From contig OZ038382.1 in the NCBI GenBank assembly GCA_964036045.1, positions 78,281,918 through 78,345,917 of the forward strand: 64,000 bases of DNA, given 5' to 3'. The stretch comes from Eutreptiella sp. 'Long Island Sound 2002' (lineage: Eukaryota > Euglenozoa > Euglenophyceae > Eutreptiales > Eutreptiaceae). Shown here in pieces: positions 40,990-49,287 of the stretch (position 1 is its first letter; the number at the start of each line of letters is the position of its first letter). The notes under the pieces are model-generated. The model ran no database searches, was not told the DNA's origin, and was given only the letters and a program-made list of their open reading frames with translations. The position numbers and the translations under genes were made by a program.

Positions 40990-42054
40990 TCACGGCCGGG
41001 GACAGGGCCACGGGGCGGGCCGACCCATGGCCACCTGCATGTCCTTAAAGACCGTGCGGGGTCCTTGGGAAGCCGCAGTGAGGATCGCCGAGAACGCAGA
41101 ATGTAGTGCGGCACACCACGAGGGGATCACATCTCCACAGAGGCCGGCCTCCAGGCTCCGTCCATTGCCACCGTAATGGATGGCCCAGAGGCGGCGTCGA
41201 CCTGGGAGATGAGGGGCAAGCCCGTGCCGTCCGAGACTGTCCAAGATGATCACGTCATGGGCATTCAGCTCAATCTCCTGCCGCACGGTCGGCGGAATCT
41301 GGTTCGTCTCGTTGTACACATACAGGACGCGGTACGGACTGTGCCTGTTCCGGGTGGAGATGACGGACTTCACCTTAGGGGCCAGGAGGAGGTCCCCTGA
41401 TAGCCAGAGTCCTAGGAGGACGTCCCAGGCCGGCCACCTGCCCGAGCCGGGCGTTGGGGCCCAGTTGGCAACGTGATACCACTCTGGCGGTGGGTTGTTG
41501 GCGAGGGACTGGTTCACGGGGGCCCGCGGTAGGGGAGAGAGGTGGTCGGCAAGAGGTAGAACGGGTACCGCGTGCCGCTTATGTAGGAGGACGGTAGTGA
41601 GAACGACGTCGCAGAGTAGGCGACGGAGACGCGCAGGACGCAGACCTCTGTGCAGCAGGGCATCCCTGTGTGGCGTGGAGATGGCTCCGAGACGACCAAT
41701 AGTGTAGGTTGCGATGGTGTGGTGGGCCGGGGAGCCATCCACAGCCAGTATGAACGGCTCGTCCCCCCAAAGGACGAGGGTGCCCCAAGCAGTGGGCGTA
41801 CAGTGGCGCCAGGCATGGCACCTCTGAGAGAGTCGGGCCGCAAGCCACCGATGGTAGTGGGCGCGGATGAGCGGGTCTAGCGGGCACGAGAGGATGTGGT
41901 CCCCGGAGGCGGGCATGGTGCAGAGGGGGCAGGACGCATCCCTTGGGGGGAACAGGGAGAGGCGGATGCCGGTGACCGTGAGGTGGTCCCCCCATGTGAT
42001 GAGGCCGTGGCTGACGATGTTGGCGTACTCGTTGAGGTCGGGGCGGCGCTGTGG
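40990..42054 (-). CDS. Element 2 ORF2 C-terminal domain with CCHC finger (shifted frame)
   Basis: This is the continuation of ORF2 after a +1 shift, about 354 codons from 42054 to the TGA at 40990-40992. It begins with sensible sequence (PQRRPDLNEYANIVSHGL) and then CPLCTMPASGDHILSC, a C-x2-C-x7-H-x3-C finger just before the in-frame ATG at 41916. About 180 residues later comes a segment with His (41341-41343), an Asp-Ser-Leu (Asp at 41239-41241) and GLCGDVIPSWC (first Cys at 41137-41139), spaced 34 and 34 residues apart. That order resembles the His-Asp-Cys series of Ulp1-like cysteine proteases, but the resemblance is weak. Without the shift this part would be lost from ORF2. The - strand ORF beginning at 41916 is the same frame. 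Confidence 0.75.
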   Translation of the reverse strand, partial: PQRRPDLNEYANIVSHGLITWGDHLTVTGIRLSLFPPRDASCPLCTMPASGDHILSCPLDPLIRAHYHRWLAARLSQRCHAWRHCTPTAWGTLVLWGDEPFILAVDGSPAHHTIATYTIGRLGAISTPHRDALLHRGLRPARLRRLLCDVVLTTVLLHKRHAVPVLPLADHLSPLPRAPVNQSLANNPPPEWYHVANWAPTPGSGRWPAWDVLLGLWLSGDLLLAPKVKSVISTRNRHSPYRVLYVYNETNQIPPTVRQEIELNAHDVIILDSLGRHGLAPHLPGRRRLWAIHYGGNGRSLEAGLCGDVIPSWCAALHSAFSAILTAASQGPRTVFKDMQVAMGRPAPWPCPRP

Positions 42055-45000
42055 CGGGGGGGGGCGCAGAATAGGCGTGGTGGGAGGCGAGCAAGGCGCG
42101 GCGCGCGTGGGGCACGGCGTCGTGGACCTGGAGGCCCGCGTGGGAGAAGCAGACGCGGGGTTGCTGTAGGGGGCCGAGCCATCCCACGGCGTCTGGGCAA
42201 GTGTCCGCAGCTTGCCCTGCCGCTTCGTCCACCTGGTCCAGCAGGGTATCGAGCCAGGTGCCGGCGATATGGGAATAGAGGTGACGGGGAGGGGCGTGAC
42301 CGTGGGCCATGTCGCGACACGATCTTATGAGATCTCCTTGTAGCGAGTCTTCCGGCTCGCGGCGCCCTTCCTGCGCCGTGATGTACCCTTTGCAGTCCGC
42401 AAAGTGCCACGCACCGGATCGGAAGCCGATGGCAGGGTCGGCTGAGGGCCCCTTGGCGGTGAGGGCCACCCATGCCGTGTACAGCTCCGCCGTGTAGGCG
42501 TTGTCCAGCCTCAAGGGGATGGGGACGGGGTACACCTGGTACCGGAGGGTGACGGGGCAGAACACCGCCACTGCCCCGCCGCAGCGCCGGGTCTTCGGGC
42601 ACCACGACGCGTCGTGGAGGATCCCATAGTTCTCAGGGAGCCAGGAGAACGTGGGGACGGTCGCAGTCACCGCTTGGCAGCGTCTAACCGGGGGGACGGT
42701 GCCGACCGGCGGAGTGGGGCGGGGCGAGGCCCGGGGCCACCCCTTGCGTCGCGCGTCCTCTGTACTGCGATGGCCTGCAAGCATCCACGCGTGGGTGTCC
42801 TGGACCTCGAGTCCGGGTGACGACAGGGCCAGCACATGGGGGGTGTGGTGTGGCAGATGGCTGTCAGGGGGTAAGTGGATGGCGATGTCGCACCGGTGGC
42901 ACAGGGCGACAAATAGATCGTGGTCCGTGGGGTGTGCGGTGCACCGGAGCCCGAGCTCTGGGGTGAGGCAGGGCTGGGAAGGATGGAACCGCCAGAGGGC
43001 AGTCAGGAGCCCGTGGCGCGTGGACCGGCAGACCAGGGAGTTGGGGTGGTTCAGGTGCCGGATGTAGACGCCGAAGAAGTTAGTAAACCCAACGACCGGT
43101 GCCGGGGGGATACCGACTCCCCCTTCGGGGACCTCACGGAGGAAGTGAGCAGAGGCGGAGAGGGTCCACCCAGCGGTGGCGCGCATGGCCGAGGCGGTCA
43201 TGGCGTCCAGCACGCGCAGGGCCCCGTAGGAGGGGGGGCGGACACTGGTAAACCAGTTGACCGTCCCATGACACTTGGCGGTATACATGGCGAGGGGGTA
43301 GTGGGCGGGGAGTCGTGGGGCGCGGAGCGCCCGGCACGCAGCGCGGGTGCCCGAGAACAGGCGCCTGGAGTCGACGGGATGGAAGAGGTGGGGAAGGGCA
43401 TGGCGGCCAAGGACGCGGACGTAGTCCTGGCTCGTGGCACATCGCACGGGGTGACCATTGAGGTATACCGTGTCGTTGAGGAAATAGACCTGACCATCGC
43501 GCATGTCGGTGCCGATCAAGACCGTTTTTGTCGGGTCAGAGTGGAGGTTGGTGAGGCGGCCCGCCCTCTCAATGCCGCTGGCGAGGGCGGGCAAGTGGCA
43601 ACGGTCGCCGGGCAGCCACTGGGTATCATCCATCAGGAGAACCCGGTTCAGAGGGCCCGCGGGGGTGTCGGTGGGGGGGACGGAACGGCAGGCCTCGTGC
43701 CCCCGAACTTCGCCATATATGCAGTACTTCATGCCGGACACGGGGCACCCTTGCCCCGTGCCGGCCCCCAATCGGGTGGAGGACGGAGAGCGTCCGTCAG
43801 CCCCCCCCATGTGCACCTCAAGGGCGCGGTCATGGTGCTGAAGGGTCGCGGCGTCGGCTGGGGAGATCCCTGCGGCGGTGAGGACGGCGTACTCGGTGGT
43901 GTGGTTGATGGAGCCATACGCGTGGCGGACATCGTCCGACAGGACCCACGCTTCGAGGCGCCTGCGCCAGCGGTCCCACCATACATCGTGTAGGACGCGG
44001 AGTAGCTCCACGGAGGAGCAGTGCGGGGACATCCCGAACTGGTAGGGCGGCAGGATGCCGCTCTGAACCAGGCGGGGCTGGTAGTGGTCTTTGATGAGGG
44101 CAGCCGTGAGTTTCCATATCGTGGCCAGATTGGTCAGCGGCCTGCCGTTTGCAATGGGGCCGTGCGGCGTCTTTTTCGGAAGGTTGATGAAGTCTGCAGA
44201 GTGTGCCTGGGGCACGGGCACCCCACGGAGAATACTGTTGATCACGCTCACGATCGTCGCAAACTGGGCATCCTCCAATTGTCCGAACAGCCGGTACTCC
44301 AGTAAATCGTGGTACGGCACAGTGGCCGCCGCCCGGCGGATGATGGCTCGCAGGTTTGCGGTGGTGGCGCTGGGTGGTGGGCCGAGCGGCCTGCCCTCCC
44401 ATCCCGTGATGGTCCGGACACGCGCGAGTGAGAGCGCCTCAAGAGGGGCAAGGTCCCTTTGGCGCAGCTGGTCCAACGCAACGGCGGCCTGTTGATGAAG
44501 AGGTACCGGGACGCCCACCACGTAGACCGGATCCGCTGGGGGTACGTAGCGCGCCCCTAACGTGCGGCGGTAGTCCACTTTGGTGGGCTGGCCAGGGGCA
44601 GCGGGTAGGGGCGCCAGCCCTACATCCTTCTCCAGAAGGAGAACGTCCCAGGCCGCTCGGATGCGTTCTTTGAGGCGGGCGACCTCCACGAGGTGTGACG
44701 ATTGGGACGCCCAATCCGGGTAGGCGAGCGTGTAGCGTTGAAGGTTGGTGACGTGGACACGTACCGTCGACGGTACCGGCTGGCTGGGGACGGGGGGCCC
44801 GTAGGCAGCCGTAGCCGCGGCGTATAGCGCTGAGGTCACCTCGGTATAGCGTGGCTGCGCTTCGGGCGCGCCTGGGGGCGGCGTAGCGAGTTCGGCCCGA
44901 AAGGTGTCGTTGAGGGTGCGGAGCTGGCTGGCGAGGGGCTCCCGCGGGATGGGGAAGCGGCCCTTTTTCGAAGGGCATACCAATTGGGGCGCTGGCGGGA

Positions 45001-46285
45001 GGTCATGGAGGGTGGCAGTCACGGGTAGGTGGTCAGATGGGAAACTGGAATCGGAGCGCACCTCCGTGGTGTGGGCTGCTTCCGAAGGGGTGCGGAGGAA
45101 GATGTGGTCCAGGGCACCGGCGAAACCTTGCGGGCTCACCCACGTGGGGGCCTCCGCAAGGGGGCGTAGATGGCGCATCCCAAGGCGCGTGAGCGTGGGG
45201 AGGACGAGGTCACAGAGGGAGGCAGGGGAGACAGGGGGGTGCGAGACCCAGCGGCAGTTGGCGTTCAGGTCCCCTGTCAGGACAACCACTCTAGCCGGGG
45301 TGAGGAGGAGGTACGGGTACACCCAATCGAGGATTTCTTGGAGGGTGTCGAGGTTCCCGTCGGCGGGGAGATACACGTTGGCGTGGCAGTGGGTCACGCC
45401 AGCCATGGTGAAGTGTGTGACGAGGGCTCTTCCCGACGGGTGGGCGTTGTGGCTGGTCACGACCAGGTCCGGGGTCCTGTAGAGGAGAGTGGCACATCCC
45501 CCAGCCACTCTTGCTGGTGCCTGGATGGTGTGGTACAGGGGGTGCACCCGTTGGATGATCAGGGGCCCCGCTTCTTGAACATGCAGGGCTAGCGGGTACT
45601 GGCACTCGCGCACCAGGACGTCCAGGGCGCGGAGCTTGGGTCGCAGGCACATCTGCACGTTGAGGGTCATCACGTCTGGGCGGGGCGACACGTGGCCGGT
45701 GGGGGGGGGACCAGGGCAGGAGCCGGCGGCGGTGGAGTGCTGGGTTAGCTTGCGGTCCACGGCTGCGGGGAGGGCGCAAGGCAGGCCTCGCACCCACTTG
45801 CGGAGGTGCCGGTGGTGGTACGTGGCCGCCATCGCCAAGACACTGGCCCGGGTGAGGCCTGTGGCTGTGATGGAGACACGGCTGTGTAGGGATTGTGGGA
45901 GGACCACGTGGTGATGCTCGGGCAAGATGAAGGAGGTGGGTGGCAGGCCCTTGCGGCAGAGCTGCAACTGATGGGAGCCCGTCACCTGCACACAGTGCAC
46001 GGCGCCCACTAACGACAGAACGTTACGGGGCCAGGGGTCTGCCCCGCTGCACGCCCGGTAGTAGTGCACACCCACCGGCAGGTGCAGGCACATTTCGAGG
46101 GCGTAGGGGGGCGTGATGAACTGGGCAGTGCCCGGGGCCGGCACCGGTACCAGGCCCGACTCTCTGGGGGGGGAGCTGGGAGTGTATGCGCCCAGGTGCA
46201 GGTCCCGGACATGGGGGACGCCGTCGAGGTGGGAGTGGCGGAGCTGAGACACGGCGGCAGGGATGTCCTCGTTGCGCCCCGCCAT
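41579..46285 (-). CDS. Element 2 ORF2, endonuclease / reverse transcriptase / RNase H
   Basis: ORF2 of element 2; ATG at 46285 lies 8 nt after the ORF1 TAA. Residues 1-205 are an N-terminal extension. The APE endonuclease has Asn209 (TLNVQM), Gln237-Glu238, GDLNAN with Asp339 and Asn341, ALDHIFL, and intact Ser-Asp418-His419 (FPSDHLPV). The reverse transcriptase has LPKKTPHGPIANGRPL, catalytic Asp785 in DDVRHAYGSI, GTGQGCPVSG near 842-851, and MDD with Asp886-Asp887. RNase H has Asp1225 (HDASW), Glu1267 (TAELYTAW), Asp1297 (ADCKG) and a final DEAAGQAAD. After about residue 1407 the frame turns into Pro/His/Arg-rich nonsense until the stop at 41579. The real C-terminus continues in another frame from 42054. 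The protein would nick the target and copy the element RNA. Confidence 0.92.
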   Translation of the reverse strand: MAGRNEDIPAAVSQLRHSHLDGVPHVRDLHLGAYTPSSPPRESGLVPVPAPGTAQFITPPYALEMCLHLPVGVHYYRACSGADPWPRNVLSLVGAVHCVQVTGSHQLQLCRKGLPPTSFILPEHHHVVLPQSLHSRVSITATGLTRASVLAMAATYHHRHLRKWVRGLPCALPAAVDRKLTQHSTAAGSCPGPPPTGHVSPRPDVMTLNVQMCLRPKLRALDVLVRECQYPLALHVQEAGPLIIQRVHPLYHTIQAPARVAGGCATLLYRTPDLVVTSHNAHPSGRALVTHFTMAGVTHCHANVYLPADGNLDTLQEILDWVYPYLLLTPARVVVLTGDLNANCRWVSHPPVSPASLCDLVLPTLTRLGMRHLRPLAEAPTWVSPQGFAGALDHIFLRTPSEAAHTTEVRSDSSFPSDHLPVTATLHDLPPAPQLVCPSKKGRFPIPREPLASQLRTLNDTFRAELATPPPGAPEAQPRYTEVTSALYAAATAAYGPPVPSQPVPSTVRVHVTNLQRYTLAYPDWASQSSHLVEVARLKERIRAAWDVLLLEKDVGLAPLPAAPGQPTKVDYRRTLGARYVPPADPVYVVGVPVPLHQQAAVALDQLRQRDLAPLEALSLARVRTITGWEGRPLGPPPSATTANLRAIIRRAAATVPYHDLLEYRLFGQLEDAQFATIVSVINSILRGVPVPQAHSADFINLPKKTPHGPIANGRPLTNLATIWKLTAALIKDHYQPRLVQSGILPPYQFGMSPHCSSVELLRVLHDVWWDRWRRRLEAWVLSDDVRHAYGSINHTTEYAVLTAAGISPADAATLQHHDRALEVHMGGADGRSPSSTRLGAGTGQGCPVSGMKYCIYGEVRGHEACRSVPPTDTPAGPLNRVLLMDDTQWLPGDRCHLPALASGIERAGRLTNLHSDPTKTVLIGTDMRDGQVYFLNDTVYLNGHPVRCATSQDYVRVLGRHALPHLFHPVDSRRLFSGTRAACRALRAPRLPAHYPLAMYTAKCHGTVNWFTSVRPPSYGALRVLDAMTASAMRATAGWTLSASAHFLREVPEGGVGIPPAPVVGFTNFFGVYIRHLNHPNSLVCRSTRHGLLTALWRFHPSQPCLTPELGLRCTAHPTDHDLFVALCHRCDIAIHLPPDSHLPHHTPHVLALSSPGLEVQDTHAWMLAGHRSTEDARRKGWPRASPRPTPPVGTVPPVRRCQAVTATVPTFSWLPENYGILHDASWCPKTRRCGGAVAVFCPVTLRYQVYPVPIPLRLDNAYTAELYTAWVALTAKGPSADPAIGFRSGAWHFADCKGYITAQEGRREPEDSLQGDLIRSCRDMAHGHAPPRHLYSHIAGTWLDTLLDQVDEAAGQAADTCPDAVGWLGPLQQPRVCFSHAGLQVHDAVPHARRALLASHHAYSAPPPATAPPRPQRVRQHRQPRPHHMGGPPHGHRHPPLPVPPKGCVLPPLHHARLRGPHPLVPARPAHPRPLPSVACGPTLSEVPCLAPLYAHCLGHPRPLGGRAVHTGCGWLPGPPHHRNLHYWSSRSHLHATQGCPAAQRSASCASPSPTLRRRSHYRPPT
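42056..42064 (-). other. Probable +1 frameshift site (C9 run) in element 2 ORF2
   Basis: A run of nine C on the coding strand lies exactly where sensible ORF2 sequence (LLASHHAYSAPPP) gives way to nonsense in the original frame. The +1 frame becomes sensible there (QRRPDLNEYANIVSH). Removing one C would restore a continuous ORF2. It sits at the same domain border as the shift in element 1. Confidence 0.65.
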
Positions 46286-46296
46286 GTCCCGGGTTA
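46286..46296 (-). promoter_or_regulatory. ORF1 stop and ORF2 start, reinitiation-type junction
   Basis: On the coding strand ORF1 ends TAA, followed by 8 nt (cccgggac) and the ORF2 ATG in a different frame. Such close spacing suits termination-reinitiation. The ORF2 frame also stays open upstream of its ATG for at least several codons. This is inference from spacing only. Confidence 0.5.
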
Positions 46297-49287
46297 CCGG
46301 TCTCGCGGATGCCGACCGAAGTACGGCTGGTAGCGGTGGGGGTCAGCTGGGGGGCTCCAGGGCGGGGGAGCGTAGGGGTTGTGGGCCATGGCCACTCGGG
46401 GGTCGTGGGGGTCCCCCGAGTACGGGTAGGGCAGGAGGGGGGCTGCTGCATGGTGGTCGTGGCGGCTGGAAAGCGCTTGGGGCTCATCGCGGTACGCGCT
46501 ACGACGCCTCGGCGGCGGGCTGTCGCGGCGATGGCCTGGGCTGCGGCGGCGGGACGGGGACCGGTCCGAGCGGCGGGGGCAGTACCTGCGCTGATATTTG
46601 GAGTCTGGTTCTCCGTCCGATCCCGACGTTGCCGTAAGGTCCACCTGATCGTCAGGGTCCCGTGGACGGCGCTGCTTCCCGCGGCTTCCCCGATGAGTCT
46701 TCCGGGGCGGATGGTCTCGGTCAGGGTCAGGCACCCAGGGCGTGAACGGTTGTTTCTTCGATTCGGCCCATGTCACTCGCCAGCCACGAGCCGTGTGCTG
46801 CCTCGTCAGTCGCATGCCGCGCTCCCACTCTGCTGGTCGGATTCCGACGATTGTGAACTTGGATGTATGGTTCAATTCTTCTTCAGTAATGGAGGAAAGG
46901 CCTGCACCAAATTTATCCCGAAGGATACCACCGAGGAGTCCTGCATCAACTTCACCGGACGGCGGATCGTCGACTTCTTGCCAGCCGACCCACAGGGCTT
47001 TCGAGAAAACTTGCGGATCAATTTTTTGGGGTGTATACCCCTTCTTTTTCGCTGCGCCCTGTGCCTGGTTGGCGGCTGCAGCTTCTGATGGGGAGGTGGC
47101 TGGGCTGGCGGAAACTCGCTGGACTGCAGGGGGGTTGGAGAGGAAGGAGCGCAGGACTTCCGCGATGCCGGGCAGGCTGGGCGCGTGGCTGTGGACCCAG
47201 GCCCACTGTTCCCGAATCGGCGACTGCGGGAGGGTGTTGACTTTCGCGCCGTACTGGCGGAAGAGCTGGAGGTGGAGCGCGTGCGCAACCTCGTCCTCAC
47301 AGCCCTTGGGGATCTCCGGGATCCACTCCAGCAGGTCGGTCAGGGCGGCATCAGCAGGCGACGGCAGAGACGGCGGCGGCTGGGCGGTTGCGCCCGGTGC
47401 CCGAAAGGCAGAGACCGCCCTCGGCTTAGGGATCGGGTCCGGGACAGCGAACGACAGTTCGGGTGCACGCGCAGGGGTCTCCGGGACCGGCACGGCGCCT
47501 GGCGCGGCCATAGCCCTACGGAGGACGTCGGCTAATTCCTCCAGGTTGGGTGCCTGGGGCGAGGTGAGAACTGCTGCGGCGAGGATGACCGGCACGAGGA
47601 CCAGGAACTGCTGAGAGCCGGGGGGAGGCAGCTCGAATGACGCCGGAACGGTACTGCGCACGGCGTTGGCGAACGCTGGCGGCGTGGACTGGAGGCCGTG
47701 GAGTCTGGTGGCGATGGACAGGAGGGGGGGAACCGACCTGATGAAGTTGTTGAGCCTAACGGCTTCGGTCTGCCGCTGTGCCGCGGCGCAACGCTTGGCC
47801 TGCTGCTGGGCATTATCCCGCTCGGTGCGCACTGTGTCCAGATCCCGCGTGAGGGACTCCAGGTCGCCCCGTGCCACGGCCAGCTCCCGTCGTTGGGCCT
47901 CATACTCGTCATGCAATTGAGCGTAGTCGGTGGAGTAGGCCGTGACATCCAGGTCCGGGACGAAAGGCTCCCCCACCTGGGAGGGACGGGGGGGGGCCGA
48001 CCCGACGGCCGGGGCCGGTGACTCCGGAGGCGTGGGGTCTGCGGCAGCCGGTGGTACCTGGGAGGCAGGCTCTGGGAGATTGAAAGAAAGCCTTGTCTGT
48101 TCGGGCAACAGTGATGAAGGCGATGGTTCGGACCCTGAGGGGGTGGGCTTGCCCTGGGCCTTGTACAGGGCTGACGCTGGGGTGAACGCCGCCGTGGCGA
48201 ACAGAGTGCCGGCGGGGCTGGGCGCTGCTTGCCCTTTGGTGAGGTAAGGTGCGTGGCTGGGCGGCGTGAGCGGGGGCGGGTTGGCGGTGTCGGCGATGCC
48301 GGCCTGCAGCAGGGCGAAAGTGGGGGCTGTGGCCCAGGAGTGCTCGCCAGCCTGCTCGATCTGATGCAGCAGCTCCACGCTGCGGATCGGCAAGACCGAG
48401 CATTCGAGCAGCGGCCGCAGCTGCTCGGGGGTCCACATGCCCTTGTTGGCGAGGGCGGGGGGTGTGGGAACCGGGGCTGGCGTGTACTGTCCTGTGAGGC
48501 AGACGGAGGAGGCCCACGCCAGGAGTCCGAACTTCAGCGGGACGAGGTCTGCTGTCGGGATATGGGCTGCCTGCAGGACCGCATGCACGTCGTTGGGTAG
48601 CGCCCAAAAGGCCGCAACTACCTCTCGGGTGCGGAGGCGGTCCCATGACGGTCTGAGGTGGGGGGCAAGGAACTGGCTGATGGGCTTGTGGATCTTGTGG
48701 GAGACCTTCTGGCTTTGGATGTCCGGAGGGACGGCAGTGTCGACGGGCGGTGGCTGTTCGCGGGCTGTGTACAGGCCCTTGAAGACTTGGCTGCGGAGGC
48801 GTGACGCCGAGATTGGGGCATGGCTTGGGCTCCACCGCGTGACGAGAGCCGCTGTGAGGGCCTCAGGGTCCTTGGAGACATACTCCAGCAGTGGGCCTCC
48901 TTGTACCAGCGACAGGGGGACGTGTTCGGTGACCTTCGTGTCAGACGGGCCTGCGGCGACCGTTACGGTGGCTGTGAGCAGGAGCCCCCGCGGCGTCCAC
49001 ACCCCCGTCACCGCTGTAATAGCCTGGATGTCGCCGTTGGCAGCCGTCCATCGCAGGGCATCACACAAGTCAGCCAGGGCGGGGTCGGTGGCCTGGATAG
49101 CCGTATCTGCCGCTTCCAGTGCGTCATCCTTCAGCATGTCCAGTTCTCGCAGCAGACGGTCAGCATCGTCGGACTGGGCGATGTCCATCAGAAACATGGG
49201 GAACGGCCCCCGACGAATGGCGCCGCCTCGACCGGTGTCGGGGGCGGGAGAGGGGGTGTCCTGGGACGGTGTTGAGCGGTCTGACAT
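46294..49287 (-). CDS. Element 2 ORF1, gag-like protein with coiled coil (997 aa)
   Basis: First ORF of element 2, the presumed RNA-packaging protein. The ATG at 49287 (MSDRSTPSQDT) is chosen because it follows a pyrimidine-AG tract by 5 nt. The frame is open to 49539 without a stop, with earlier ATG codons at 49386 and 49470, so the start is uncertain. Residues about 1-420 are mixed helical and Pro-rich. Residues about 450-515 form a heptad-like charged helix (YEAQRRELAVARGDLESLTR and on), a likely coiled coil as in ORF1 proteins that trimerise. A Pro/Ala-rich stretch follows. The last 120 residues are dense in Arg, Ser, Asp and Pro (SDRSPSRRRSPGHRR), RS-like. No CCHC knuckle is visible. It resembles element 1 ORF1 in layout but not obviously in sequence. 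Confidence 0.78.
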   Translation of the reverse strand: MSDRSTPSQDTPSPAPDTGRGGAIRRGPFPMFLMDIAQSDDADRLLRELDMLKDDALEAADTAIQATDPALADLCDALRWTAANGDIQAITAVTGVWTPRGLLLTATVTVAAGPSDTKVTEHVPLSLVQGGPLLEYVSKDPEALTAALVTRWSPSHAPISASRLRSQVFKGLYTAREQPPPVDTAVPPDIQSQKVSHKIHKPISQFLAPHLRPSWDRLRTREVVAAFWALPNDVHAVLQAAHIPTADLVPLKFGLLAWASSVCLTGQYTPAPVPTPPALANKGMWTPEQLRPLLECSVLPIRSVELLHQIEQAGEHSWATAPTFALLQAGIADTANPPPLTPPSHAPYLTKGQAAPSPAGTLFATAAFTPASALYKAQGKPTPSGSEPSPSSLLPEQTRLSFNLPEPASQVPPAAADPTPPESPAPAVGSAPPRPSQVGEPFVPDLDVTAYSTDYAQLHDEYEAQRRELAVARGDLESLTRDLDTVRTERDNAQQQAKRCAAAQRQTEAVRLNNFIRSVPPLLSIATRLHGLQSTPPAFANAVRSTVPASFELPPPGSQQFLVLVPVILAAAVLTSPQAPNLEELADVLRRAMAAPGAVPVPETPARAPELSFAVPDPIPKPRAVSAFRAPGATAQPPPSLPSPADAALTDLLEWIPEIPKGCEDEVAHALHLQLFRQYGAKVNTLPQSPIREQWAWVHSHAPSLPGIAEVLRSFLSNPPAVQRVSASPATSPSEAAAANQAQGAAKKKGYTPQKIDPQVFSKALWVGWQEVDDPPSGEVDAGLLGGILRDKFGAGLSSITEEELNHTSKFTIVGIRPAEWERGMRLTRQHTARGWRVTWAESKKQPFTPWVPDPDRDHPPRKTHRGSRGKQRRPRDPDDQVDLTATSGSDGEPDSKYQRRYCPRRSDRSPSRRRSPGHRRDSPPPRRRSAYRDEPQALSSRHDHHAAAPLLPYPYSGDPHDPRVAMAHNPYAPPPWSPPADPHRYQPYFGRHPRDR

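Noticed and set aside
41877-42605. Third-frame - strand open reading of about 242 codons over the RNase H region
   Set aside because: RNase H motifs are in the main ORF2 frame. This frame is Arg/Pro-rich nonsense and does not continue into the CCHC frame.
42920-43993. Plus-strand open frame of about 357 codons opposite element 2 ORF2
   Set aside because: It lies antisense to the RT domain, whose motifs are clear on the - strand. It is a GC-rich shadow frame without domains.
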